From the NCBI GenBank assembly GCA_958298945.1, contig OY282606.1, positions 28,121,740 through 28,185,739 of the forward strand: a stretch of 64,000 nt of DNA, in the 5' to 3' direction. A model generated the notes under the pieces. The model made no database searches. It was not told where the DNA came from and saw nothing but the letters and a program-made list of their open reading frames with translations. Shown one piece after another: positions 24,427 to 35,893 of the stretch; position 1 is the stretch's first letter; each line of letters starts with the position of its first letter. Made by a program: the position numbers and the translations under genes. Origin of the DNA: Atherix ibis. Taxonomy: Eukaryota; Arthropoda; Insecta; Diptera; Athericidae.

Positions 24427-24554
24427 TACGATGATTTTTAATGTACTTTTAACTTTTATTCGGGGTGGCAATGTACGAAAATGTCATCGAAACTTAAGTT
24501 TAATTATTATTGTGCTCTGAACTTAAAGGATTATTATGTTAACATAATTTTAAC

Positions 24555-25180
24555 ATAGCCTCACAAAAAATAAGTCTAACGGCGTTGATTCGCAGGACTT
24601 TGTACGCCAGTTGGCCAAATCAAGTCCCAAAATTACGCATCTTGCAAACTTTTTATACAATAAAGATAAAATTGATCGTGTTGTGTAAGTTGTGAGTCCA
24701 TATCTTTAAAATCACTTTTATTTCAAATAAAAATCTACTAGTTATCATACAGCCATAGCACTTACAATTCACGGTAATAGATTCTCCTTATTCGTTTTTA
24801 AAGAAATTTTGGACAATGACAACTCCAGACCAAATAAAATCCACGCCTGACAGTCAGTTTTTACAGATATATAGACTTCTGTACAGTCACTGGTGATTTT
24901 GAGAGCCTAGTATTGGGTATTCGTGGGTTTTCACAATATATTCGTGGGTTTTCAGAGCCTCCACAGTCACTCGTGGATTTCCGGTAACAGCTTCTCCGTT
25001 TTTAAAGAAATTCTGGATAGTGACAACTCCAGACCAAAGTCCACGCTTGACAACCCTTTTTGCAGATACAATGATTTCTGCACAGTTACTGGAGATTTTC
25101 AGAGCCTAGTATATTTGTGGGTTTTCAGAATCTTTACAGTCTCCTAGTTCTTAGAGCACCCAATCCGCATACCTTCTGCG
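24555..25180 (-). mobile_element. family T fragment with internal duplication
   Basis: On the minus strand, 24570-24660 corresponds to the FPxxVISRxGDxNWPxxSCD region (plus strand: AAAATAAGTCTAACGGCGTT). Bases 24790-24910 correspond to IWGSENPxVTxxK and the VTVWxGFxxG segment. The last segment is present twice: TTTTAAAGAAATT near 24797 and near 25001, each followed by GACAACTCCAGACCAAA. Neither end was identified. Confidence 0.55.
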
Positions 25181-25184
25181 CAAT

Positions 25185-26470
25185 TTAAGAGTTTTTTTTT
25201 GTAAATAAACAATGTATAATATAAAATGGTAAACTTTAATCTCAAAAAATATTACCTTAACAATTACCGCTTTTGAAATATTATATCAATAACGTAACTA
25301 GCAAAGGGAAAACTTTTTCGAAAATTTCTCTTCTAGTATTTACAGTATGTTAAAGCAAAAAAAATATGTGCATAAGCGGTATTCATCTATACATAATATT
25401 AAAACGCTTTATTGAAAAGTTATTGCATTCGATTTATTAAAATAGGAAAAGATCCTTTTTAATTGAAGTTTCAATTATTTACCATAAATAAGAATGAATC
25501 GAATTTAAAATAAATTCCTTTTGACCTTTTGAATAAGTATTTTATTACTAGAGGAGAGTGAGTTATTTTTTTTTTTTTTTTTGGGTTTGTTATAAAGTCA
25601 AACAGTAAAAGCTTTTTCACTACTAACAGAATCAATATCATAAGGTATATAAACGGTTGGCTTATTAAAATATGCAATAAAAAAATGGAATAACTCCATA
25701 AATTGGAGCGAGGAGAAACTTTTTGATTACCTTCTCTCTGATATTTTCCACTTCAATAAAAAAAATATATATAAAATTTTCCATATAAATCCTGTAAATA
25801 AAAATTATAAACTTCATAGAATAATTATAAAAACAACTTATCCTTTGACAAATGGTCAATTAAAAGTTATTTGAAAACGGGCCGCGTTTTAAAAAACTTT
25901 ATTTGTGAATCGCACCGTATTCGCTGGCCTCTCATGAATCTTTTTACTTTACCAAGTTGACCATAAAAAAGCGCTGACCATTTGAAGTAAATTTTTGTTA
26001 AATAGTCCATTTCATATTAACGTTACGTTACAAAATGGAAATTAAATCAAAATTATACCATAAAAACAACAACTACTAATACTAATACTAATTCATATTA
26101 ACTGGCTGGTTAGAAATTTACGTCAATAAAATATTTATAAATTATTTTGAACAGAAATTCCTATATTTCTAAACTAACTTTTGTATTATGTCATTTTTTT
26201 ATTTATATTAAAAATTATTTAATTTATAGTAAAAATTCATACATATCAAAAATATTTTATAAATTTTAAATTGAACTTTTTAACTTATATAATAAAATTC
26301 AAATTCAATAAAATCTATTTTTTTTAACAAACTATCCATTAAGTAGTTTGAAAAGTATATATCTGTTAATTGACAGTTGTTAAACATAAATATTATTTAA
26401 GAAAAATTTTATATAGATTATGATTTGGCATTTTATATTATATATAGAACTAATACGTTTAAATATGATG
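25185..26470. other. intergenic, nothing recognised
   Basis: Very AT-rich, with no coding or repeat signal that I can assign. Confidence 0.45.
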
Positions 26471-26476
26471 AATCTG

Positions 26477-26514
26477 CCACGTGCTCCGTTTTAAAAGACC
26501 ACGTGTTCCGTTTT
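26477..26514. repeat. 22-bp-offset direct repeat containing CACGTG
   Basis: CCACGTGCTCCGTTTT at 26477-26492 recurs as CCACGTGTTCCGTTTT at 26499-26514. Each copy contains the palindrome CACGTG. Two E-box-like hexamers so close together may be chance within a small duplication. No gene lies nearby. Confidence 0.5.
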
Positions 26515-26599
26515 CTTGCTCGATGGAAAAGTGACTGTGAAAATTCCATTGTGTTTACGAAAAGTGACAGTTTGGTTTGAATTTTGTTTTGAAGGTGCC

Positions 26600-26990
26600 G
26601 TTGGAGCATATTTCTTTGATAATGTATAAGGTTACTCTCAATTCTAAGAGCTATGGCTGTGTGGTTACCAAGATTTTTTTGCCTGAACTTAAATATTTAA
26701 ATTTTGATCCAATATAACTTTAACAAGACTGTGCCACGAACCACATAACATGTTCGATTGTGGTTTTACTGCTCGAAAAAAGTGTTCAGGACTCGTAATT
26801 TTGAGATTTGGTTTATCTTCAATATTGTGTGATACGATATCCTTGGATTATGGAGTATAAGGATAGACAATTGAAGCGCAGAACTGACGCCAAAAAACAG
26901 AATACAACCTTAAAGTTGCTCATACATGCATACTGCTGAAAGGCGTCGATTTCAGATAGGGGCAATTTTATATTTGTACATATTATTTTC
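26600..26990 (+). mobile_element. family T-like transposase remnant
   Basis: The plus strand gives SKSYGCVVTKIFLPELKYLN, a degraded form of the NSERYRxMxxxFFxPELE block. After it comes CATNHITCSIVVLLLEKSVQ, a form of the second-Asp region (usually QQDGATCHT). AIEAQN-like sequence follows near 26870. No ends were found. The assignment rests on motif order. Confidence 0.4.
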
Positions 26991-27388
26991 GCGCGCAATT
27001 TTAAAATAATAGTCGTAGTTATTTTTAATAATTTTAATAACTGCGCCGATTATTTAATTTAATGAATTTAAAACTATAAATGTAAAGATAAATTTTTATT
27101 AATACTTACTTTTCTGATTAAATTCTGAACATGTATCAAAAAATTAAAAAGATTAATCGAATCATTTTTATGATAAGAGATTACCATTTTTATGATAATT
27201 TACTCACATCGTCTCCCAATAAAAGCAGCTTTACATTTAAGTCCGAATAGTATATAAGTATTAAGTTATAATATCATATATTAATACTCGCTGACATTAG
27301 TATAAAAACGCATAAATTCATAATTATATTCTTACAAATAATTTTTTAGGACACTTATCTTGGTTTTTTTCCAGATACCATATATACA

Positions 27389-27464
27389 TAGATTTATATT
27401 TTCACATATTTAAAAATTGCACATTAAAAGGTACAATTTTTAACTATATGAAAATATAAATCTA
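27389..27464. repeat. 31-bp inverted repeat, 14-bp loop
   Basis: The left arm 27389-27419 (starting TAGATTTATATTTTCACATA) and right arm 27434-27464 pair with only two mismatches out of 31. It could form a hairpin in DNA or RNA. No transposon is associated with it. Confidence 0.85.
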
Positions 27465-27469
27465 GTAAA

Positions 27470-28755
27470 ACCCCCATCGGAAATTAATCAGACGACCGTC
27501 ATTGACACGTCAATCTGATCACAACCAATCGTCTGTTTACATTCAATGTTGCGCACGAATTTTTTAGTTTTAAAGCACTTAGATCATTCGAAATCCAATA
27601 AAAATTAGTAGAATAATAGGCAACTATGACCTTTATTAAAATAAAGGGTTTTCGAATAAGCGTGATATGATTTCTTTAAAAAAAAAACACACTAATTGTT
27701 AAGGAAATTCAAATGTTTTTTATTTAATGTGAAGTACACCCGATACAATTAAGTTCTGAATATATTCAGCAATATTTTCATTACTTTGAGCGGTTCTTTA
27801 TATTATTGATATTTGAACATTATGTAAAGAAAATGTACGCTCGAAATTTTTAACAATTCGACGAATAGCGAGCACAGTTGGACGAATGGCAAAAGCGCAC
27901 GAAAAGTTGCAATTGGAGAACGATTATTTTGATAATAAAATTGAATAATTTTTAAACTTTGTTCTTACGTATATCTCTCCATGATAAAATTGTAAACATT
28001 ACTGAATACAATGAAAAAAAAAACAGATCATCACTTATTACAAATGGCCGAAACGTCACTTAGAAATCATATTACTCTTATTGGAAAACCCTATATATAA
28101 TTAGTTTTTACCAACAACTCATCTGAAACTTAAACAGTTTTTAACGGAACACTTCATTTTTTGTAACTTTTCACATATTAAATTATTAAGTTTATTTCTT
28201 ATATAAATATTCACTAGTTTCACCTCACTTATTATAGTAACTTCACTTTAAAATTGATTTAAACCACGATATCAAAAAATTGAACTGACACGAATCCACT
28301 GTTTACATTCGATATGTCAAAACCACAAACTGAAGGGAAAATAAGCTCAGCCTATCAAAATGTAGCTTTTAGTTCGATAAGTACAAAAATAGATGGCAGG
28401 TACACCAGCTAAAAAAGATTTTTATCAGCTTTGTTATTTGTATTTTCGTTCATTATTTTTTGGTTTTTTTTTGTATTTGAATAATTTTTTTAAGTAAAAT
28501 GGCATATTTTTTTCGATTTCAAAGCGTTTAATATACATTTAAAATAACGTGGTCCATAGTTTCAATTTAAGTTAATAGATGGCCAATGGTCGGCAGATGA
28601 GGTTTTTGGTTAATTGCAATTGTACGGGATTTTTTGGCTTCAATTAAATTCGTATAAGTATAGAGCGATTGTCTATCCCTATACGCTATACTCGTTATCT
28701 AAGGATATGTGATGTTGGAATTTTTTCATAAAATTTAGTATAAAATCTCATTCAC
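27470..28755. other. intergenic, nothing recognised
   Basis: CTGTTTACATTC occurs near 27533 and again near 28300 in direct orientation. Otherwise no motif can be assigned. Confidence 0.4.
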
Positions 28756-28759
28756 GCTG

Positions 28760-28970
28760 TTAATCCTCAGAATTTTGAGACCAACATCCGTCAAAAATGG
28801 TCAAATTACAGTTCGAAACGTGAATGGTCAAAAAAATCATCAAAATTACTTTAAAATGATCGAGTCCTGTAAGAAGTCTTGTGGCAGATAGTTAAATAAA
28901 ATTCCTTCTTATTTTATCTATTTTTCAAAGCACAAATTGATTAACACTTAAAGGATAATTCAGACTATTT
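28760..28970 (+). mobile_element. family T 3' tail fragment
   Basis: The block CATCAAAATTACTTTAAAAT then GATCGAGTCCTGTAAGAAGT matches the tail in other copies (near 4095, 17605, 56445 and 63115). The stretch ends in TTTTCAAAGCACAAATTGAT, the family's 3' terminus. Confidence 0.6.
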
Positions 28971-28999
28971 AATAAATAATTTAAGAAAAGGTAACAATA

Positions 29000-30895
29000 T
29001 AATAATATTAACAAGTAATAGAACTGAAAAGTTGTTTTTTCTTTATTACAGATAATTTACTCTTAATTTATTATTAGATTATCAGCACACGTACATGATA
29101 TATAGAAAATTTAATTACAATCTTTTACCAAATATATAAAACTAATTAGAAACTTATAAATCCCTGATTAATGTTCAATAAATTCTGGAAATTATTGCAA
29201 GTTGTTATACCATAAATGACATCAAATCGATCCAAATGACCACAGTACTTAGAAATATGATGACCAAAACGTGTCCTTAATGTTCCTAATATTATTTGCA
29301 CTATATTTTCGATAACAACATTCAGATACATATAAGAATCAGGACCTACATGTTCTGATGTGAGTCTCATCGTTTAGGGATAAAACTGGAAAATTACATG
29401 AAAAAGAACAAAAAAGAAAAATGGTTAAGAAAAATTATATAGAAAAATTGGGGTTAGAAAAGGGTGATGTCAATAGAACTTTGATATTTCAAGTTAGTTG
29501 TGGTTGTAAAAGCAAAGCAATATGGGCAATGTTGGCGAAAGTGAAAAATTCCATCACGATCCTTTTCTTACAATTTCGAACGATGATAAATTTTTTGCAA
29601 ATGTTCTAGCCATGACTACGGAATAACTGTTAACGTTAAAAATTGTCTAACAATAAGACACATTTACGGTTTGGAGAGTTACGAATATATGCCTTTATAT
29701 GGCAGTAGTCATTTGCTATGTATCCGAAGCTAGTGAGTAGGGTGGTGGATGATTATCATTACGATGTAGGGTTGGAGATGGTGATGATAGTATAAACTCT
29801 TAATATTCGAAAAAAATATTCTCTTGACGCAGTTGACGCCTTAATGCCCATTAAAATTTGAATAAGAAATTTTTCCCTTTTTTTTTTCTTCGGAGAATGG
29901 ATATTTTATTAATATTTCTTTTTATTATTTCGACACTCTTATGGTACTTAGTTCTTGGTAATTTAATGTCAATATCTGTTTTTTATTGAGGTTAAAGAAA
30001 ATTATGTCTTATTGGAGAAAAGTTTGCAAGTGAAAATAAAAACGCCTCAAATGAGTTTCTTATGTTGAAAGTTATAAAAATTCTTCGAAATTAAGTATAC
30101 CAGAAAAAAAAACGAATTTCTTCTCAATAACGTTAAATGCTTTTCATATATTATTTAAGAGAAGGAAAAAAAAACCAACATAATTATATTTTACGTGATA
30201 CTATGTGTAATTTTCTGTATTGTAGTTTTTATCTATCAAATAATCTAATAGAAATTATAAAAAAATGAATAGCATATTTATAATCGTATTCGTAGGGGTA
30301 GAGCATAATCATATAAGAGAATTCCCCAAAAATCTTATCTGTACACTAATAACATGTGCCAATCTTGAATTAAGTCAAATCACACCTGAATAGGAGCAAA
30401 TATTGAATTCAGATAACATTATACTTACTCGAAACTTAGTCATGCATTTCATGTTTTCAATCGTAAAAAAGTTTTCATCAGACACTAAACTATGCGCTCT
30501 TATTGATATTAATGAACTTCTTGACGGAATTCAATTAACAAACAATTAATTTGACTACTTAATATTCACTTTTGACAACGCCCTCGCAGCATACCTAGAC
30601 ACCGAAAAGCGAAAACTTACAGTAGGGAAGGTATAGCCAGAATATATCTTTAATTGTAAACGTGTCAACAATTCAAAATAACTTAATCTTTGTTCAAATT
30701 AAATTAACTCCCCTTTCTTCTTTCTTTCTTTTTGTAAAACCTTCTTCAAATAATCATATCTTTTTAGTAAATATTTATTAACACCATTTTCTATGGTATT
30801 AACAAAAAAAATTAGACGTTTTATATAATTTCGTAAATTGAAATCTACGTATATTATATTTTAGTAACAAATTTTAATAAATGAAGATATATTAA
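29000..30895. other. intergenic, nothing recognised
   Basis: An open frame on the minus strand at 29146-29370 and one on the plus strand at 29421-29609 have no recognisable domain. A/T runs are frequent. Confidence 0.4.
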
Positions 30896-30901
30896 TATAT
30901 A

Positions 30902-32242
30902 GAGTGTTATCCAATTTGTGCTTTGACAAGTAGTACTCGTAAGTTGAACTATTTTACATTTTCAAATAAGATTTTAACAAAATTAATTTGATCAAAGTCG
31001 CGGGTTACATATATTCGATTTTCGATTTTTTTATGGCGTTATGTTGGTACTCATGTCTCTTACTTATGCCGACAAGTTCGGCCATTTTGAATGTTCAGTT
31101 AATTTTTGCCAGCTGCTTTGCTTGCACGTGTTTTGGCAAGTCTTCGATTTTTCCCCATTTTCGACCAAAATGGCAGCATCGCACTAAAATTGCTAAGGAG
31201 CTGTTGGACTAAGTTGTCCGCGATAACCCAAATTTGTTCCAGAGAGTCATAACTTGTGACGAATCATGGGTTTATGGTTATGACGTAGAAACCAAAGCTC
31301 AATCATCCTAATGGAAGCTGCCGCACCAGCCAAGACCGAAAAAAGCGCGCTAAGTTCGGTCGAATGTGACGGTTTTGCTTACAGTTTTCTTCGATTGCAA
31401 GGGCGTGGTCCATCATAAGTTCTTGCCACAGGGTAGAACGGTCAATAAGGAATATTACCTGCAAGTAAAGTGCAAGTTGCGCGAAGCAATCCGCCAGAAA
31501 CGCTCGGATTTGTGGAAGAACAAAAATTGGCTTTTGAACCATGATAACGCCTCTGCTCACCCCGTAGCCATCGTATTCCTCAGATCTGGCTCCCTGTAAC
31601 TTTTTCTTATTCCCGGAACAGATTCTTTGATCCATTTTTTGGAGCCAAAACACGTGCAAGCAAAGCAGCTGTCAAAAATTAACTGAACATGCAAAATGGC
31701 CGAACTTGTCGGCATAAGTGAAAAACATGAATACCAACCTAACGCCATAAAAAAAATCGAAAATCGAATACACGTAACCCGTTGAAATTCAAAATTCGTG
31801 ATACTTTTTGAACAGACCTCGTATAACATCATTTAAATGATGACTATACAATTATTTGCAGGACTCAATCCTTTTGAGATAATTTTTCAGCAAAATTAAG
31901 GCTGGAATTTGGCTTTTTAAGTTTCAGCATATCTTAAAGTTCACGCCAAAAAAAAGTCGGTAATTATAAGGTTATAGCGCACAGAGTTGATGGGCAACAA
32001 TGTCTGTTTATTCATTTTCAATGTCATTTTCAGATAAATCAGTTACTCTTCGGAAATACACTAGCTTCTTTTCAGTTACATTAAAGTTTTCAGAGCCTCA
32101 TATACGACCTATCTACCGAGTGAGAAATGGGCCCCAATGCCAAATTTCATTCTATTAGAAACTTATTTAAAATTATATATTTATTTTACAGTTATTAAAT
32201 GACATATATATACTTTCCAAACTACAAAACGAATAATCTGGG
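30902..32242 (-). mobile_element. family T element, both termini kept, interrupted by a mariner
   Basis: The left terminus GAGTGTTATCCAATTTGTGC and the right terminus ACTTTCCAAAC...GAATAATCTG are inverted relatives. TA lies next to both ends. Orientation from the terminal types and from the coding remnant at 31900-32110 is minus. Family R copy R3 occupies 30999-31821. Confidence 0.65.
30999..31821. mobile_element. foldback family R mariner with two 5' ends (copy R3)
   Basis: From 30999 the sequence follows the 5' region of family R (GCGGGTTACATATATTCGAT). It continues through AKELLD, the first-Asp block TCDESWVYGYDVET and VVHHKFLPQG to a stretch resembling the third-Asp block. At about 31615 it switches to the reverse complement of the same 5' region, beginning with the start-codon segment (TTGATCCATTTTTT). 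It ends at 31821 with CAGACCTCG and a TA. Both outer ends therefore derive from the 5' end of the element. The left outer TIR, about 45 bp, is missing. No functional transposase is possible. Confidence 0.85.
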
Positions 32243-32249
32243 TATATTA

Positions 32250-34485
32250 GTGTTAATTCAATTAAAATAAAAAAAATGATTAATAAATTGTTATCTGATT
32301 ATGTTAATTCTATTTAAAAATAAAAACTTACCATACATAAGCATAATTCCAATAGTAACATATATATTTTATATAAAGAGAATTTTTTTTTGGATATGAA
32401 AAAAAAACCGAACAAATTTTAATAGGGATAGAAATCGATATATTTACATGGTTGTTGGGTAGCTGTAAGAAAAAGGGATGGGCTCTTCAGCCAGCACTCT
32501 CAGTTTTCGAAATGCATTTATTGAAATGTGCCACAGGAGCAACGATTCTTTATTGAAAATACCTAAGGAATCGTTAAGTGAAAATTCCTTACGATTTACT
32601 ATCAGTTTGGTGGTCGTTTAAATGAATACTTGTGCAAGAGCAACTTTTCTAAGAAAATCGATCGTCTGTATTGAAGTAAAAGTACTTGAAAAAGTATTTC
32701 TTCTTTCTGATTTTTTATATATTCTTTTGGTTTTTATATGCTGCTCAACATACTCATAGTATATGAATGGTATTTTTATTCTTTATTCGATACGAATTGA
32801 TTTCTTTTATTGAATATTAAAAGCCAACTTAAGACACAATTTAAGTATTGTTCCTGTTCAATGGTGTGTGCTATTATACGAAACATTTTATGTATGGATA
32901 TGTACTTCTTTTTTGATTATTTTATTCAATTTATTACAAAATAAAAACTCTTCAATACACCACATGACTACCGTATAAAGGTATATATTTATAATTTATG
33001 AGCCAAAAAAAAAAAACAAAACTGAATAACCAGAAGATGGATGAGGAGATGTTTCCAATTCTTTTTCGTTTTATGTAATTTTCTTTTGAAAGGCTATATT
33101 GACCACAAAGTGGTCATTTTCTATTACCTCAATTATGTGCGTAATCTTTTCAAATACTCAAGACCTAACATTAGTAGGTACTTGCAAATAAATCTAGTTA
33201 TAAATAGACAAAAAAAAAGAAGAAAAGTTGAATTGAAAAAAAATTCTCGAGCCCTAATTAATCAAGCGTAATTATTTCAAGCAGAGTTTCATAGCGCACT
33301 CCCGTTTCAAGATCATCCCTTGTCCAGTCAAGTCGTTAGAGTCTTCCTAAGGGGTAAAAAATATTCCGAATAACCTACACTTCATAGTGGGTTGTAACGA
33401 TGAACTCCTTAAGCGTTTGTACTAATTCTTTTTTAAGTGCCTTGGCGTTGGGCGGTGGTGTTGTAGCAGTTATCACATTAGCAGCTGCCGTCAGCCGGTG
33501 GTCTAAAATCTTTTGCGACAGACTCCTTCTTTTCATCCCCCGTCCTTTCATCATTCGACTTTTGTTTAAATGCATATATAAAGCAACTTATTTATAAAAA
33601 CATTTTCATATTGCCAGAATACTTCACTTCAACTCTCCATTTATACAGAAATAAAAATGCTTTTGTTATATAAGTTGGTTGCTCCCATCGTGAGTGCACA
33701 ACCGATGCCTTCCATTTCTGCACCCAAATCGTATAGTCTGGTTTGATGTTATACAATATTATTGCTACTAGTGATACTACTGGATACTCCCACTGGTAAT
33801 GTGCACTGCTCCACTTTATTTTATTCCAGTTATTGCTATAATTGCGAAAGGTAAATTGTTTGAAAAAAAGTTCTATTTCTCTGGCAAAAATATGAAAACT
33901 GTTTGAATTGACCACTCGACAGAGAAAAACACTGACCATTGAGTTGAGCATTTTTCCAAATGAACAAAAATCCACCATACATTAAAAAAGTACACAAATT
34001 TCCATTTGCCTTTTCTCTTCTTCACGTATTTGCTTTTTATTTTATTATGTTTTCTTTTTTTTTTGCTCTCACTGCACTTTGGAATATAATAATTCTTATT
34101 ATTCAAATATAAATACATCAAAATGAACAGTTTGAGTTGAATTCCTTTTAAAATTGCAATTAAAAAACTACCACATTTTGTATGGGGGAGGAACAGTAGC
34201 AGGCTTTTATAAAAATACGAATTACATTGCCTTTTTAAGTATTTATAAAACTTTTCAACAATTGTAATTTTTTATAGAAAATTTGAAAATTTTCAGTTAT
34301 GTATATTTTTATAAATGAAATATTATTGGTTAAAAAATTGCACATTTTTTATTTTAATTGGAATGGGAATAATGTTAATATTTTTTTTTTTCAAATAAGG
34401 TGTTACAAAATATTTTTTCCTTTTATGCACTTGTTTGTATATTTTATATATTATTTTAAAAAAAAATATTCTAATATGTTTTGTA
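32250..34485. other. intergenic; two unassigned minus-strand frames
   Basis: The minus-strand frames at 33592-33978 (128 residues) and 33375-33575 (66 residues) lie in a stretch that is less AT-rich than its neighbours. They show no domain, signal peptide or splice pattern that I recognise. Confidence 0.4.
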
Positions 34486-34749
34486 TTTACAGGGTGGACC
34501 ATTTAGAAGTTCCATTTTAAAAAGTAAATAAAAAAAAACTAGTGTATGTTTTTTCAAATTTCCGGTTTTACTAAAAAGATTGAACCTTGAAATTTAAGAA
34601 TGAAATACAACATCATTTAAATGACTGCCACGGCTGGCGTTACAGTACCCCATTCGCTCGGACTAATTTTTCAGTATATTTTCGATTGTCTGGGCCTGTA
34701 TCTCTTCAATGCCAACTTTGATTTCGTGTTTCAAGGCCTCAGTTGTCTC

Positions 34750-35640
34750 TGGATGGCTTGCGTAACATTTATCCTTAACGGCTCCCCCAGAAAATAATCC
34801 AACGGGCTCAAATCACAGCTCCGAGGCGGCCAATTGGCATCAGAATTTCGGCTGATTATTCGGTTTTCGAAAACAGTGCTGAAAAGTTGAATTGTTACGT
34901 TGGCTGTGTGGGGCCACTTTTCCTGTTGAAACCAAATGTCGTCCATGCCATTCTCTTGTGTGGTCCTGTTGCGTTGGCTGTGTGTGGTCCTGTTGAAACC
35001 AAATGTCGTCCATGCCATTCTCTTCAACTTTTAGAAACAAAAATTCGTTGAGCATGCCACGATAGCGCTCACCAATGACCGCAACGGCGGCTCCTTCATC
35101 GTTTTCGAAGAAAAACGGGCCAATGATGCCTCCAGTCCAAAATCCGCACCAAACCGTGAGTCGTTGTGGATGCATCGGCTTTTCCATGGTGACGTATGGA
35201 TTTTCTGAGCCCCAGATGCGACAATTTTGTTTGTTGACATACCCACCGAGGTAGAAATGGGCCTCATCCGAAAAGATGATTTTTCGGTAAAAATGCTCAT
35301 CTTCGGCCAATTGATCTTGAGCCCATTGAGCAAACCGAAAACGCATCGGATAGTCATGCGGGTTTAGCTATTGGACTAATTGAACCAACAGGGCTTTGTG
35401 CAAAATTCTCAACAGAGAAGTGCGAGCAATGTCAATTCCTGAGAACGGTGACGAGTTGATGTTGATGGATGATCACTGACATTTTCAGCAACGGCGGCAA
35501 TATTCACGTGATGGCATTCGATCTTTACTAATTTTTTTTTTTAAATTTCTCACAGTTTGGGTTGAAGACTTACCACTTTGGAAATAGGTTCTCGATATTT
35601 CCCATTTTTCTTCAAGCGTATGGATAACCATTTCGTAAAA
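34750..35640 (-). pseudogene. DD41D-type transposase, broken
   Basis: The frame at 34840-35346 reads FRFAQWAQDQLAEDEHF, then FSDEAHFYLGGYVNKQNC (first Asp), IWGSENPYVTMEKP, LTVWCGFWTGGIIGPFFFEN and RYRGMLNEFLF. At the second Asp (WFQQD) the sequence is disturbed by a local duplication of 36 bp. The next frame reads RIISRNSDANWPPRSCDL then SPLDYFL (third Asp). In related proteins the spacing between these two Asp is 41 residues, as in the rosa/DD41D group. The amino end (about 35350-35640) is degraded by stops. Confidence 0.8.
34922..35024. repeat. 36-bp direct repeat within the transposase
   Basis: CCTGTTGAAACCAAATGTCG and the next 16 bases occur at 34922-34957 and again at 34989-35024, offset by 67 bp. 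The sequence between contains further partial copies of GTTGCGTTGGCTGTGTG. This points to more than one slippage step. Confidence 0.85.
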
Positions 35641-35893
35641 TTCTGACTTTCAACTAACAATCTGTCAATTCGTGTTGACATTTAACACTCTAGTACTTCA
35701 AATAAATAGTAGTTCAAAATGGAACCGCTAGATGGACCACCCTATATTTAAATGTGAAAATTTTCTGAAAAAGAATTTATGGAATTTTCTGTTTTATAGT
35801 ATTTTAAAATTAATAATGTAATAAGTAATATACTCAAAAAATGAGTACAATCTTCCATGATGAACAATATAATTTGCTATTTAAATTTACTTA

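Larger units (their letters stand above)
34490..35744 (-). mobile_element. DD41D-type Tc1/mariner element
   Basis: The left end AGGGTGGACCATTTAGAAGT and the right end GGAACCGCTAGATGGACCAC are inverted copies about 28 bp long. TA dinucleotides are at 34488-34489 and 35745-35746. The length is about 1255 bp. The termini differ from family T, but the encoded protein is of the same type. Confidence 0.85.

Noticed and set aside
33375..33978. Two adjacent minus-strand open frames as exons of one gene
   Set aside because: Composition is slightly less AT-rich, but there are no motifs, no convincing splice sites and no recognisable product.
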